A DNA stretch of 64,000 nucleotides, taken from Ruminococcus difficilis. Its GTDB lineage: Bacteria > Bacillota_A > Clostridia > Oscillospirales > Acutalibacteraceae. Made by a program: the position numbers and the translations under genes. This document shows positions 1-7,890 of this stretch, in pieces. Every line of letters begins with the position of its first letter. Within the stretch, counting starts at the first letter, position 1. The stretch is from the NCBI RefSeq assembly GCF_016680995.1, contig NZ_JAEQMG010000117.1, forward strand, positions 33,218-97,217, given 5' to 3'. The notes under the pieces were generated by a model. It saw only the letters and a program-made list of their open reading frames with translations, did not search any database and was not told where the DNA came from.

Positions 1-2
1 CC

Positions 3-995
3 GACCGCTACCGCGAGGTGATGCGCGAATACGCGTCCATCGAGCCGGTGGTCAAAAAGTACCGTGAGTACCAGAGCGCTCAGCAGACCATCGAGGACAG
101 CCTGATGATCCTCGACGACGCGTCGTCCGATGAAGAGCTCAGGGAGCTCGCGTCCATTGAGCTCGATGACGCGAAGCGCAAACTGCCCGAGCTGGAAGAG
201 GAGCTCAAGATCCTGCTTCTTCCCAAGGATCCGAACGATGAACGCAACGTCATCGTCGAGATCCGCGGCGGTACGGGCGGTGAGGAAAGCTCGCTGTTCG
301 CCTACGATCTGTACCGTATGTACAGCATGTACGCCGAGCGCAGAGGCTACAAGCTCGAGGTTATCAACCTCAACGAGACGGGGCTGGGCGGCTATAAGGA
401 AGTGTCCTTCATCGTCAGCGGTGACGGCGCCTACAGCCGCTTTAAGTTCGAGTCGGGTACCCATCGCGTCCAGCGTGTGCCCAAGACCGAAAGCTCCGGG
501 CGTATCCATACCTCGGCGGCGACGGTCGCCGTGCTTCCCGAAGCGGATGACGTAGAGATCGACATCAACCCGAACGATCTGGAGATCGACACCTTCCGAT
601 CCTCCGGCGCGGGCGGTCAGCATATCAACAAGACCTCGTCCGCGATCCGCATCACCCATAAGCCCACGGGTATGGTGGTCGAATGTCAGGATGAACGCTC
701 TCAGTATAAGAACAAGGATAAGGCGATGAAGGTGCTCAAGTCGCGCCTGCTCAAGATCGAGCAGGATAAACAGCATGAGGCGATCGCGTCCGACAGGCGT
801 TCTCAGGTCGGCTCGGGTGACCGCAGTGAGAAGATCCGCACCTACAATTACCCGCAGAGCCGCGTCACCGATCACCGTATCGGGCTGACGCTGTATAAAC
901 TGGACGAGATCATGAACGGCGACCTCGACGAGATTATCGACGCATTGGTCACCGCGCAAAGAGCGGAGCAACTTCAAGATACAATGAGGAGTTAG
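3..995 (+). CDS. prfA: Peptide chain release factor 1 (5' end cut by window)
   Basis: Release factor that reads UAA and UAG stop codons and triggers hydrolysis of peptidyl-tRNA on the ribosome. About 330 residues are visible; the family is about 355-360, so roughly 25-30 N-terminal residues lie outside the window and the true start is not seen. The open frame enters at base 3. The tripeptide stop-codon recognition motif PKT (PxT type, which marks RF1 rather than RF2) is at 480-488 and the catalytic GGQ is at 612-620. RF1-typical blocks IRGGTGGEE and [12 protein letters not shown] surround them. The last codons and the TAG stop lie in an intergenic repeat (from about 985), so the C-terminal end MRS may be repeat-derived. 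It is followed after 149 bases by tsaC-coaE. Identity is certain. Confidence 0.97.
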   Translation, partial: DRYREVMREYASIEPVVKKYREYQSAQQTIEDSLMILDDASSDEELRELASIELDDAKRKLPELEEELKILLLPKDPNDERNVIVEIRGGTGGEESSLFAYDLYRMYSMYAERRGYKLEVINLNETGLGGYKEVSFIVSGDGAYSRFKFESGTHRVQRVPKTESSGRIHTSAATVAVLPEADDVEIDINPNDLEIDTFRSSGAGGQHINKTSSAIRITHKPTGMVVECQDERSQYKNKDKAMKVLKSRLLKIEQDKQHEAIASDRRSQVGSGDRSEKIRTYNYPQSRVTDHRIGLTLYKLDEIMNGDLDEIIDALVTAQRAEQLQDTMRS

Positions 996-1139
996 GAGTT
1001 AGGAATTAGGAATTGATGGAGGGCTCCGCCCTCACCCATTTAAATATGAGAGGAAACGGTTCCTTTCAAACTTATATAGGAATCAAAAGCACAAAGTGCT
1101 TCCCATAATTCCTCATTCCTCATTACTAATTCCTAATTA
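985..1139. repeat. Palindromic intergenic element, GAGTTAGGA type, copy 1
   Basis: The left arm is made of tandem GGAGTTAGGAGTTA-like heptamers, the right arm of their inverse (AATTCCTCATTCCTC). Between them is a GGGCTCCGCCCTCACCC core. The element overlaps the prfA stop codon and fills the gap up to tsaC-coaE. Related elements with the same core but other arm sequences occur at 3391, 6262, 11329, 54803 and 55910. Confidence 0.8.
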
Positions 1140-1144
1140 ACAAG

Positions 1145-2773
1145 ATGAAAACCTACCATTTAACCAACACACAATCGGATATCGAACAGGCATCCGCCAT
1201 CCTGCGTGACGGCGGTCTGGTCGCTATGCCTACCGAAACGGTCTACGGTCTGGCGGCAAATGCCCTCGACGGTGAGGCGGTACGCCGTATCTTTGAGGCG
1301 AAGGGTCGTCCGATGGATAACCCGCTGATCGTCCATGTCGCGGAGTTTTCCGACATCGAACGCTTGCGCCTTGTTTCCGAGATCCCCGAAAAGGCGGTGA
1401 AGCTCGCGCAGGCTTTCTGGCCGGGACCTCTCACCATCATTATGCCCAAGGGCGAGGTCATCCCCGATGAAGTCAGCGCGGGGCTGAGTACCGTGGCGAT
1501 CCGCATCCCGTCCCATCCCGACGCGCAAAGGCTGCTCAAAACAAGCGGTCTGGCACTGGCAGCGCCCTCCGCCAATACCTCCGGCAAGCCCAGTCCGACC
1601 ACGGCGCAGCATGTCATCGACGACATGGAGGGCAGGATTGAGGCGGTCATCGACGGAGGCAGCTGTTCTGTCGGCGTGGAGAGTACCGTGATCACGCTCG
1701 CGACCGATACGCCGCGTATCCTGCGGCCGGGGTTGATCACCCGTGAAGAGATCGAAGCCGTCATCGGCGCGATCGAGGTCGATCACGCGGTGCTCCATCA
1801 ACTGGAAAACAACGAAAAAGCCTCGTCACCCGGCATGAAGTATAAGCACTACGCGCCTCGTACCAGAGTCGTGCTCCTGCGCGGCAGTGACGAGCGCTAC
1901 ATCACATATATGAACCGTCTGTACGCCCGTGATCCGCATATCGCGGCAATGTGCTATGACGAGGATAAGCCGCAGCTCGACATGCCCTGTATCACGATCG
2001 GCGGCATGGATGATGAAAAAGCGCAGGCAAAGGCGCTGTTTGACGCGCTTAGAGCGGTGGATGATCTGGAGGATGTGACCTCTGTTTATGCCCATTGTCC
2101 CGAGGCGACCGGCGTCGGCATGGCGCTGTACAACCGCCTGATCCGCGCGGCGGCGTTCGAGGTCATCGATCTGCCCGAAAAGCGGATCATCGGCCTGACC
2201 GGTCAGACCGGCGCGGGGAAGAGTGAAGCGGCGCGATTGCTCGCCGAGTGCGGATTCCCGGTCGTCAGCGCGGATGAAGCCGCCAGACTTGCGGTTGAGG
2301 ACAGTGAAGTGAAAGCGATGCTTTGCGCTTCGTTCGGCAACGTGCTTTTGCCCGACGGCAGTCTTGACAGGCGGCGTGTCGCGCAGATCGCGTTCTCGTC
2401 ACCCGAGAATACCGAAACGCTCAACGCGATCACCCATCCCAAGATCAGCGAGATCATGCTCGCGCAGGTTGAAAAAAATAATGGCGACATCGTTATTTTT
2501 GACGCTTCTCAGCTCTTTGAAGCGCGACAGGATGTGTTCTGCTACCGCATCGTCGGCGTGCTCGCCGATCCCGAGCTTAGAAGAGAGAGGATCATGAGGC
2601 GCGACGGGCTGAACAGGGAAGAGGCGGAGCGTCGGATGTCGGTACAGCTCAGTGAAGAGTTCTTTATCGCCCACTGTGACGATATACTATATAATAACGG
2701 TTCCGCCGAGGCGTTCTTTGACGCGGTGCGGCAATACGGCGAAAGGTGGTGCGCGGATGAGCAGAAGATATGA
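1145..2773 (+). CDS. Fused threonylcarbamoyl-AMP synthase (TsaC/Sua5) and dephospho-CoA kinase (CoaE)
   Basis: A 542-residue protein that joins two normally separate enzymes. Residues 1-200 are a Sua5/YrdC/TsaC domain (PTETVYGLAANA at 29-40, KGRPMDNPL, SANTSGKPSP) that makes threonylcarbamoyl-AMP for the t6A37 modification of tRNA. Residues 228-345 follow the Sua5 linker and C-terminal domain (SPGMKYKHYAP). Residues 347-535 are a dephospho-CoA kinase, which phosphorylates dephospho-CoA in the last step of CoA synthesis. Its P-loop GQTGAGKS is at 353-360, and ITHPKI and RRDGLNREEAERRMSVQ are typical CoaE blocks. There is no stop, start or ribosome site at the junction, so this is one polypeptide. 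It ends 17 bases inside the next gene. Each domain assignment is firm; I infer that both activities are retained because the motifs are intact. Confidence 0.93.
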   Translation: MKTYHLTNTQSDIEQASAILRDGGLVAMPTETVYGLAANALDGEAVRRIFEAKGRPMDNPLIVHVAEFSDIERLRLVSEIPEKAVKLAQAFWPGPLTIIMPKGEVIPDEVSAGLSTVAIRIPSHPDAQRLLKTSGLALAAPSANTSGKPSPTTAQHVIDDMEGRIEAVIDGGSCSVGVESTVITLATDTPRILRPGLITREEIEAVIGAIEVDHAVLHQLENNEKASSPGMKYKHYAPRTRVVLLRGSDERYITYMNRLYARDPHIAAMCYDEDKPQLDMPCITIGGMDDEKAQAKALFDALRAVDDLEDVTSVYAHCPEATGVGMALYNRLIRAAAFEVIDLPEKRIIGLTGQTGAGKSEAARLLAECGFPVVSADEAARLAVEDSEVKAMLCASFGNVLLPDGSLDRRRVAQIAFSSPENTETLNAITHPKISEIMLAQVEKNNGDIVIFDASQLFEARQDVFCYRIVGVLADPELRRERIMRRDGLNREEAERRMSVQLSEEFFIAHCDDILYNNGSAEAFFDAVRQYGERWCADEQKI

Positions 2774-3386
2774 CCGACGACATTCACGCGATACCAAGGG
2801 GCACGGAGCGATCGGATTCCTCGTGACATTTGTACTCCTGCTGTTTGTGGGCGTGCTGGTATTCTTTTTTGTTTCCGACACAAACTATAAGGGAACAAAG
2901 GGCAAGGTATACAAAATGTTTTATCAACAGCAATACGGGGAACAGGTGCACAAATACGCGACCGAGTTCGGCGTGGAAGAACCCCTCGTATTTGCTGTCA
3001 TCCGTACCGAAAGCGGGTTTCGGGAGGATGTAGAGAGCTCCGCGGGCGCGCTGGGATTGATGCAGCTGATGCCCTCGACCTTTGACTGGCTGCAGGAGAG
3101 CCTGGACGGACAGGTGATCTACTCCACCGACTCTCTCAGGGATCCCGATATCAACATCCGATACGGTACCTATCTCTTGTCAGTACTTCTCCAAAAGTAC
3201 GGCAACCGCGATACGGCTGTCGCCGCCTACAACGCCGGCACCACTACCGTGGACGGCTGGCTGCAGGATCCGAACATATCGCCCGACGGCAAGACGCTGA
3301 CGAACATCCCGTATGAGGAGACCGCCGCTTACGTCGAGCGCGTCGGCCACGCGTATGATCTGTATCAAAAACTATATTATCAATAA
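2757..3386 (+). CDS. Membrane-anchored lytic transglycosylase (SLT family)
   Basis: A 209-residue peptidoglycan lytic transglycosylase, which cleaves MurNAc-GlcNAc bonds and leaves a 1,6-anhydro end. A basic N-terminus is followed by one membrane segment (about residues 19-39), and the catalytic domain is outside the cell. The SLT fold is seen in the catalytic Glu85 (VIRTESGF), GALGLMQLMP at 97-106, and AVAAYNAGTTTV near 165-176. The start at 2757 is chosen because it gives a clean signal anchor. A start at 2652 would add 35 residues that overlap coaE without a ribosome site. The gene overlaps tsaC-coaE by 17 bases, so the two are probably co-transcribed and translationally coupled. The family resembles Slt/YjbJ proteins of Firmicutes. 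Confidence 0.9.
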   Translation: MSRRYDRRHSRDTKGHGAIGFLVTFVLLLFVGVLVFFFVSDTNYKGTKGKVYKMFYQQQYGEQVHKYATEFGVEEPLVFAVIRTESGFREDVESSAGALGLMQLMPSTFDWLQESLDGQVIYSTDSLRDPDINIRYGTYLLSVLLQKYGNRDTAVAAYNAGTTTVDGWLQDPNISPDGKTLTNIPYEETAAYVERVGHAYDLYQKLYYQ

Positions 3387-3390
3387 TCCG

Positions 3391-3509
3391 GTCAACGGAG
3401 AACGGAGAACAGTTGTGGAATAATCCCTGCGGATTTTTGATTGATAAAAATGGGTGAGGGCAACGCCCTCCTTCAACCGTTAACCGTTATCCGTTAACCG
3501 TTATCCGTA
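3391..3509. repeat. Palindromic intergenic element, AACGGAGAAC/CCGTTAACC type
   Basis: The left arm has repeated ACGGAGA units and the right arm repeated CCGTTAACCGTTATCC units. The core GGGTGAGGGCAACGCCCTCC can form a hairpin. It ends just before the ribosome site of the M18 aminopeptidase gene. Confidence 0.7.
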
Positions 3510-3524
3510 TTCAGGAGGTACAAA

Positions 3525-4916
3525 ATGAGTGAAAACGCAAAAGAACTCAGAGAAAAACTGATGATGAAAGAACGCCGCGGCGCGGCGACCTATTCGGCAG
3601 AGGTGCTCGCTCAGGCGGACGCTTACTGCGAGGATTACAAGAAGTTCCTCGATAACTCCCGCACCGAGCGTGAGGCGGTCAGCTACGTCAAGGCGTTGGC
3701 TGAAAAAGAGGGCTTTGTGGAATTCGATCCCGACGGCTCTTATCAGCCCGGCGACAGAGTCTATGTGATCAACCGCGAGAAGGCGATCGGTCTGGCTGTG
3801 ATCGGCAAGAACGGCACCTCGAACGGTGTACGTTTGGCAATCGCGCATATCGACTCCCCGCGCATCGATCTGAAGCCCAATCCGCTGTATCAGGATAATG
3901 GCTTGGCGCTGTTCAAGACCCATTACTACGGCGGTATCAAAAAATACCAGTGGACGACCGTGCCGCTTGCCCTGCACGGCAGAGTGGTCAAGCTCGACGG
4001 CTCCACCGTGGACATCCGCATCGGCGACGATCCCAAGGACGAGTGCTTTTTGATCACCGATCTGCTGCCGCACCTCGATCGTGAGGGCGCGATGAAGACC
4101 GTGTCGAAGCTCTTTACGGGCGAGGATCTGAATATCCTTGTCGGTTCCAGACCCTATGACGACAGCGAGGAGAAGGATCTTGTCGCGTTGAATGTGATGA
4201 AGATCCTCAACGACCGCTTCGGTATCGAGGAGAACGACTTCCTCTCCGCGGAGCTGAACTTCTGTCCCGCGTATCCGACCCGCGACGTCGGCTTTGACCG
4301 CTCGATGATCGGCGGCTACGGTCACGATGACAAGTGCTGTGCTTATCCGTCCGTTACGGCGATCTTCGACACCAAGCTGCCCGAATGTACCTGTATCACC
4401 TATCTGACCGATAAGGAAGAGACGGGCTCCGACGGCAACACCGGTATGCAGAGCGACTTCCTCAGATACTTCATCTATGATCTGGCTAAGCTCGACGGAA
4501 ACGAGGGCTATCGTGTGCTCTCTAAGAGCAAGTGCCTCTCCGCGGACGTCAACGCGGCTTTCGACCCCACCTTCCCGTCCGTGTATGAGGCAAAGAACTG
4601 CTCGTTCATCAACGAGGGTGTTGTCATCAGCAAGTACACCGGTCACGGCGGCAAGTATGACACCTCCGACGCGTCAGCCGAGTTCATGGGTGAGATCCGC
4701 GCCATGCTTGCGAAAAACGACGTCAAGTGGCAGGTCGGCGAGCTGGGCAAGGTCGATATCGGCGGCGGCGGTACCATCGCCAAATACGTCGCCAACATGA
4801 ACGTCGATGTGGTCGACCTCGGCGTAGCGGTGCTGTGCATGCACGCGCCCTTTGAGGTCATCTCCAAGGCGGATATCTACATGGCGCATAAGGCGTTTTG
4901 GGGTCTTTTTAATTAA
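3525..4916 (+). CDS. M18-family zinc aminopeptidase
   Basis: A 463-residue cytoplasmic aminopeptidase of the M18 (aspartyl aminopeptidase/aminopeptidase I) family, which removes N-terminal residues from peptides using two metal ions. Metal-site motifs are visible: AHIDSPRIDLKP (His108, Asp110), DKEETGSDGNTGMQS in the middle, and CMHAPFE near the end. GHGGKYDTSDASAEF is also typical. The length matches the family (about 430-480). The start is set by AGGAGG at 3514-3519, 5 bases upstream of the ATG. It stands alone between a repeat element and a hairpin. Substrate preference cannot be read from sequence. Confidence 0.92.
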   Translation: MSENAKELREKLMMKERRGAATYSAEVLAQADAYCEDYKKFLDNSRTEREAVSYVKALAEKEGFVEFDPDGSYQPGDRVYVINREKAIGLAVIGKNGTSNGVRLAIAHIDSPRIDLKPNPLYQDNGLALFKTHYYGGIKKYQWTTVPLALHGRVVKLDGSTVDIRIGDDPKDECFLITDLLPHLDREGAMKTVSKLFTGEDLNILVGSRPYDDSEEKDLVALNVMKILNDRFGIEENDFLSAELNFCPAYPTRDVGFDRSMIGGYGHDDKCCAYPSVTAIFDTKLPECTCITYLTDKEETGSDGNTGMQSDFLRYFIYDLAKLDGNEGYRVLSKSKCLSADVNAAFDPTFPSVYEAKNCSFINEGVVISKYTGHGGKYDTSDASAEFMGEIRAMLAKNDVKWQVGELGKVDIGGGGTIAKYVANMNVDVVDLGVAVLCMHAPFEVISKADIYMAHKAFWGLFN

Positions 4917-4930
4917 ATACAATGATTGTT

Positions 4931-4970
4931 CAGGGGTGTTGATAAAAACTGTCGACTCCCCTGTGTTATT
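4931..4970 (+). terminator. Possible terminator after M18 aminopeptidase
   Basis: CAGGGG at 4931-4936 pairs with CCCCTG at 4958-4963, followed by a T-rich run (GTTATTTG). The loop is long, so it is a weak candidate. Confidence 0.4.
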
Positions 4971-4981
4971 TGTGCTGTTGC

Positions 4982-5010
4982 TTGTTTTTTTTATAAGAGT
5001 GTGATAGAAT
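4982..5010 (+). promoter_or_regulatory. Candidate sigma-A promoter for the lipoprotein gene
   Basis: TTGTTT at 4982-4987 and TAGAAT at 5005-5010 with a 17-base spacer, 38 bases before the start codon. Confidence 0.45.
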
Positions 5011-5047
5011 GTATACGGAATGCTTTTTCTGTTCGGGAGGAGATTAT

Positions 5048-6208
5048 ATGAAGCGCAGATTATCCGTTTTGTTTCTTGTGATAATGCTTTTTGCGGGCGT
5101 TTTGTGCGGCTGTGCGCAGCGCGGACGTTCCTATGAACTGCCTGAAACGGAATTTGAGGGAACAGACTATTATCAAAACAACAGTATGGTGAACAGCTCC
5201 GATTTCCTTATGAAGATCGGCGATAAGCTCTATACGATCGCTTCCGGATATGAGGTCAACAATCTTTGCGAGATATCGTCCGACGGCGTTCGCATAGTCT
5301 ATACGGAGCCGATGAATATAGGAGAATCCGAAATATGGTACGGGAATACGCTGTATGTGCTCGATGATATGCTATGCGTTCCTCAGATCGGCTATCAGGA
5401 TTCGAACTCCCGATATTCCGATCGTCATGTTGATTTAGAAACAGGTACGATAAAAGAACCGACAAAGATCGTGTTAGAACGATCCGGTTTTTGGTATCCG
5501 TGTGTTTGCAACGGCAGACTCTATATCCATAACGAAAAAGATGTTTTTCGCTGTGACGGTGATAACAAGACGACGCCGATCATCAGCAAGAGTGATCTGC
5601 CTGTTGGAAACATCAATGATGTTTTGTTTGATCCGTTTGAAAACGGTTATTTCGGTATGTATATCAGCGAGCCGTATGTGTACTATGGTACGACGGTGGG
5701 AAAAACCGTTTATTTATGCCGATATGATTGTACAAAGGGTAAGACCGTCGATAAAGTCAAGGTAGCGGACTCCGTAACGTCTAACCCCGGTTTGAACAAT
5801 ATCATTGCAGACGGAAGCGATGTTTACTGTAGCGAAAACGCTACGATCTACCATATAGATTTGGAAAATGATACCTGTGAAGCGCTCTATACGGGAGAAG
5901 ATGGTCTCAGGCTGATGTTCAACTGCGGCGGCGGAAAACTCTATCTTGCGGAAAACTTCGATCAAAAGGGTGTTCTGTATGAGCTCGACACCCAACATCC
6001 CACATCTCTCCGCACCCTCGTGGAGGATTCAGATCTGGAATTTCGCAGCCTGTATCTTTTTGATGATACATATGTGTACTACAACAATAACTTGGAAAGT
6101 GTACTGTGCCGTGTACGCATAAGTGACGGTAAGACAGAGAAGGTGCTGGATTATCGGAAATATGAAGATGTACAGAAAGCTGAAACAACCGATACAAACC
6201 CGATGTAA
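5048..6208 (+). CDS. Secreted lipoprotein, probable beta-propeller (DUF5050-like)
   Basis: A 386-residue lipoprotein of unknown function. The signal peptide is MKRRLSVLFLVIMLFAGVLC with a lipobox ending GC (VLCGC), so the mature protein should be lipid-anchored outside the membrane. The rest has repeated units with the pattern of short beta-strands and aromatic/Gly turns (NNLCEISSDGVRIVY, GRLYIHNEKDVFRCDGD, GGKLYLAENFDQKGVLYELD, DDTYVYYNNNLESVLCRV), as in beta-propeller proteins of the DUF5050 kind common in Clostridia. The start at 5048 is chosen over 5009 because GGGAGGAG at 5036-5043 precedes it and the signal peptide begins there. It is monocistronic between its own promoter and terminator. 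Fold assignment is tentative. Confidence 0.75.
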   Translation: MKRRLSVLFLVIMLFAGVLCGCAQRGRSYELPETEFEGTDYYQNNSMVNSSDFLMKIGDKLYTIASGYEVNNLCEISSDGVRIVYTEPMNIGESEIWYGNTLYVLDDMLCVPQIGYQDSNSRYSDRHVDLETGTIKEPTKIVLERSGFWYPCVCNGRLYIHNEKDVFRCDGDNKTTPIISKSDLPVGNINDVLFDPFENGYFGMYISEPYVYYGTTVGKTVYLCRYDCTKGKTVDKVKVADSVTSNPGLNNIIADGSDVYCSENATIYHIDLENDTCEALYTGEDGLRLMFNCGGGKLYLAENFDQKGVLYELDTQHPTSLRTLVEDSDLEFRSLYLFDDTYVYYNNNLESVLCRVRISDGKTEKVLDYRKYEDVQKAETTDTNPM

Positions 6209-6225
6209 TGGAAAAACAGTAATCA

Positions 6226-6260
6226 GAGTTGTCGTGGGATAATCACGGCGGCTCTTTTTT
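6226..6260 (+). terminator. Intrinsic terminator after lipoprotein gene
   Basis: An 11-pair stem, GAGTTGTCGTG at 6226-6236 with CACGGCGGCTC at 6244-6254 (some G-U pairs), followed by six T. Confidence 0.75.
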
Positions 6261-6261
6261 A

Positions 6262-6418
6262 GTTAGGAGTGAGGAGTTAGGAGTGAGGAGTTGCGGGAAA
6301 TGCTTCGCATTTTGATTCAAATGTTTTAATACGGTTGTGTTTGATTGAAACAATAGCAAACGGGTGCGGGCAACGCCCACCCATAACTCCTAACTCCTCA
6401 CCCTTATCTCCTTGCTCC
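6262..6418. repeat. Palindromic intergenic element, GAGTTAGGA type, copy 2
   Basis: The left arm is GTTAGGAGTGAGGAGTTAGG repeated, the right arm its inverse AACTCCTAACTCCTCAC, and the core is GGGTGCGGGCAACGCCCACCC. It is immediately downstream of the lipoprotein terminator. It fills most of the 478-base gap 6209-6686 together with the serC promoter and leader; no gene is seen in that gap. Confidence 0.8.
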
Positions 6419-6534
6419 CTAAAAAGATGTTATACTTCATTACAATTTGTTAGATTTTGGCGGATTTTTTGCAAAATGTATAAAAATGGCGGGGATTTTT
6501 TGCGAAATTACTATGCCGTAATTCTCGATTGTTA

Positions 6535-6563
6535 TTGAATTAACAGGGGAATTGTCATATAAT
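6535..6563 (+). promoter_or_regulatory. Sigma-A promoter of serC
   Basis: TTGAAT at 6535-6540 and TATAAT at 6558-6563 with a 17-base spacer. Transcription should start near 6570, giving a leader of about 115 bases before serC. Confidence 0.75.
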
Positions 6564-6570
6564 TGTAACA

Positions 6571-6614
6571 GATATGGGGAGAAATCGAAGCTCCGTTCGG
6601 AGTGATCCCGTATC
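6571..6614 (+). other. Structured 5' end of the serC leader RNA
   Basis: GATATGGG at 6571-6578 pairs with CCCGTATC at 6607-6614 and encloses a second hairpin, CTCC-GTTC-GGAG, at 6591-6602. It begins almost exactly at the expected transcription start. A second hairpin, GCGCGGTG with CACCTGCGC, lies at about 6639-6661. I cannot match either to a known riboswitch class; it may be a stability element or an undescribed control element. Confidence 0.45.
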
Positions 6615-6686
6615 ATGTCAATGTTTTGTCTTGAATACGCGCGGTGTGAGAGCACCTGCGCCTGACAAATTTAGGAGGTATATATT

Positions 6687-7772
6687 ATGGCAAGAGTTTA
6701 CAATTTTTCGGCAGGTCCTTCGATGCTGCCCGAAAGCGTACTGAAGACCGCGGCTGCTGAGATGCTCGACTACAAGGGCACCGGCGAGTCCGTCATGGAG
6801 ATGTCCCACCGCTCCAAGGAGTACGGCGAGATCATCACCGCGGCTGAGTCTCTCCTGCGTGAGATCATGAACATCCCCGACAACTACAAGGTCCTGTTCC
6901 TGCAGGGCGGCGCTTCCACCCAGTTTGCCGCTATCCCGCTCAACTTCATGAACGGCACCGGTAAGGCTGACTATGTTGTGACCGGTCAGTGGGCGAAGAA
7001 GGCTGCTGCCGAAGCAGGCCGCTACGGCGACGTCAACATCGTTGCTTCCTCCGCGGATAAGACCTTCTCTTATATCCCGAAGCTCGACAAGAGCACCTTT
7101 ACTAAGGATGCCGACTACTTCTACATCTGCATGAACAACACCATCTACGGTACTGTTTACCATGAGCTGCCCGATACCGGCGACGTTCCGCTGATCGCTG
7201 ATATCTCTTCCTGCTTCCTCTCTGAGCCGCTCGACGTTACCAAGTTCGGTATGCTCTACGGCGGCGCTCAGAAGAACGTAGCTCCCGCAGGTGTGACCAT
7301 CTGCATCATCCGTGAGGATCTGCTCGGCAAGGCGAGAGATATCACTCCCACCATGCTCAACTACCAGATCCATGCGGATAACGGTTCTATGTACAACACA
7401 CCTCCCTGCTACACCATCTACATCATGAAGCTCGTCCTCGAGTGGATCAAGAACGAGGTCGGCGGTCTGGAGAAGATGAAGGAGCTCAACGAGAAGAAGG
7501 CGAAGATCCTGTATGACTTCCTCGATTCTTCCGAGATGTTCAAGGGCACCGTCGTTCCCGAGGATCGTTCTCTGATGAACGTTCCGTTCGTTACCGGCGA
7601 CACCGATCTGGACGCGAAGTTTGTCGCTGCCGCTAAGGAAGCCGGCTTCATCAACATCAAGGGTCACCGCACCGTCGGCGGTATGCGCGCTTCTATCTAC
7701 AACGCAATGCCGATCGAGGGCGTTGAGAAGCTCGTTGCCTTCATGAAGAAGTTTGAAGAGGAAAACAAATAA
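6687..7772 (+). CDS. serC: Phosphoserine aminotransferase
   Basis: A 361-residue PLP enzyme that converts 3-phosphohydroxypyruvate and glutamate to phosphoserine and 2-oxoglutarate in serine synthesis. The N-terminus MARVYNFSAGPSMLP is the family signature. The PLP lysine is Lys196 in YGGAQKNVAPAGVT, and MYNTPPCYTIY and the C-terminal GGMRASIYNAM are further conserved blocks. The length is typical. Start: AGGAGG at 6673-6678 before the ATG. It is followed after 118 bases, filled with a repeat, by serA, which makes its substrate. Confidence 0.97.
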   Translation: MARVYNFSAGPSMLPESVLKTAAAEMLDYKGTGESVMEMSHRSKEYGEIITAAESLLREIMNIPDNYKVLFLQGGASTQFAAIPLNFMNGTGKADYVVTGQWAKKAAAEAGRYGDVNIVASSADKTFSYIPKLDKSTFTKDADYFYICMNNTIYGTVYHELPDTGDVPLIADISSCFLSEPLDVTKFGMLYGGAQKNVAPAGVTICIIREDLLGKARDITPTMLNYQIHADNGSMYNTPPCYTIYIMKLVLEWIKNEVGGLEKMKELNEKKAKILYDFLDSSEMFKGTVVPEDRSLMNVPFVTGDTDLDAKFVAAAKEAGFINIKGHRTVGGMRASIYNAMPIEGVEKLVAFMKKFEEENK

Positions 7773-7784
7773 GAATCAAAATCA

Positions 7785-7870
7785 GCCTCCCTTTCCTAAG
7801 GGAGGTGCCCGATAGGGCGGAGGGTTGCAACCCCCAGTCGCTTTGCGACAGCCCCCTTAGGAAAGGGGAC
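7785..7870. repeat. Intergenic palindromic repeat, CTCCCTTTCC/GGAAAGGGG type, copy 1
   Basis: Begins GCCTCCCTTTCCTAAGGGAG, contains the short hairpin GTCGCTTTGCGACAG, and ends in the inverse of its beginning (CCTTAGGAAAGGGG). It lies between serC and serA. Related copies are at 16021, 21533, 44322, 46180 and inside 55910-56096. Confidence 0.8.
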
Positions 7871-7890
7871 CTTGAAAAAGGAGAATTGAT

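Noticed and set aside
3501..4646. 381-residue minus-strand frame opposite the M18 aminopeptidase
   Set aside because: Shadow frame; the plus-strand gene has the metal-site motifs.
6564..6686. T-box riboswitch before serC
   Set aside because: No T-box sequence, specifier loop or terminator/antiterminator pair could be found.
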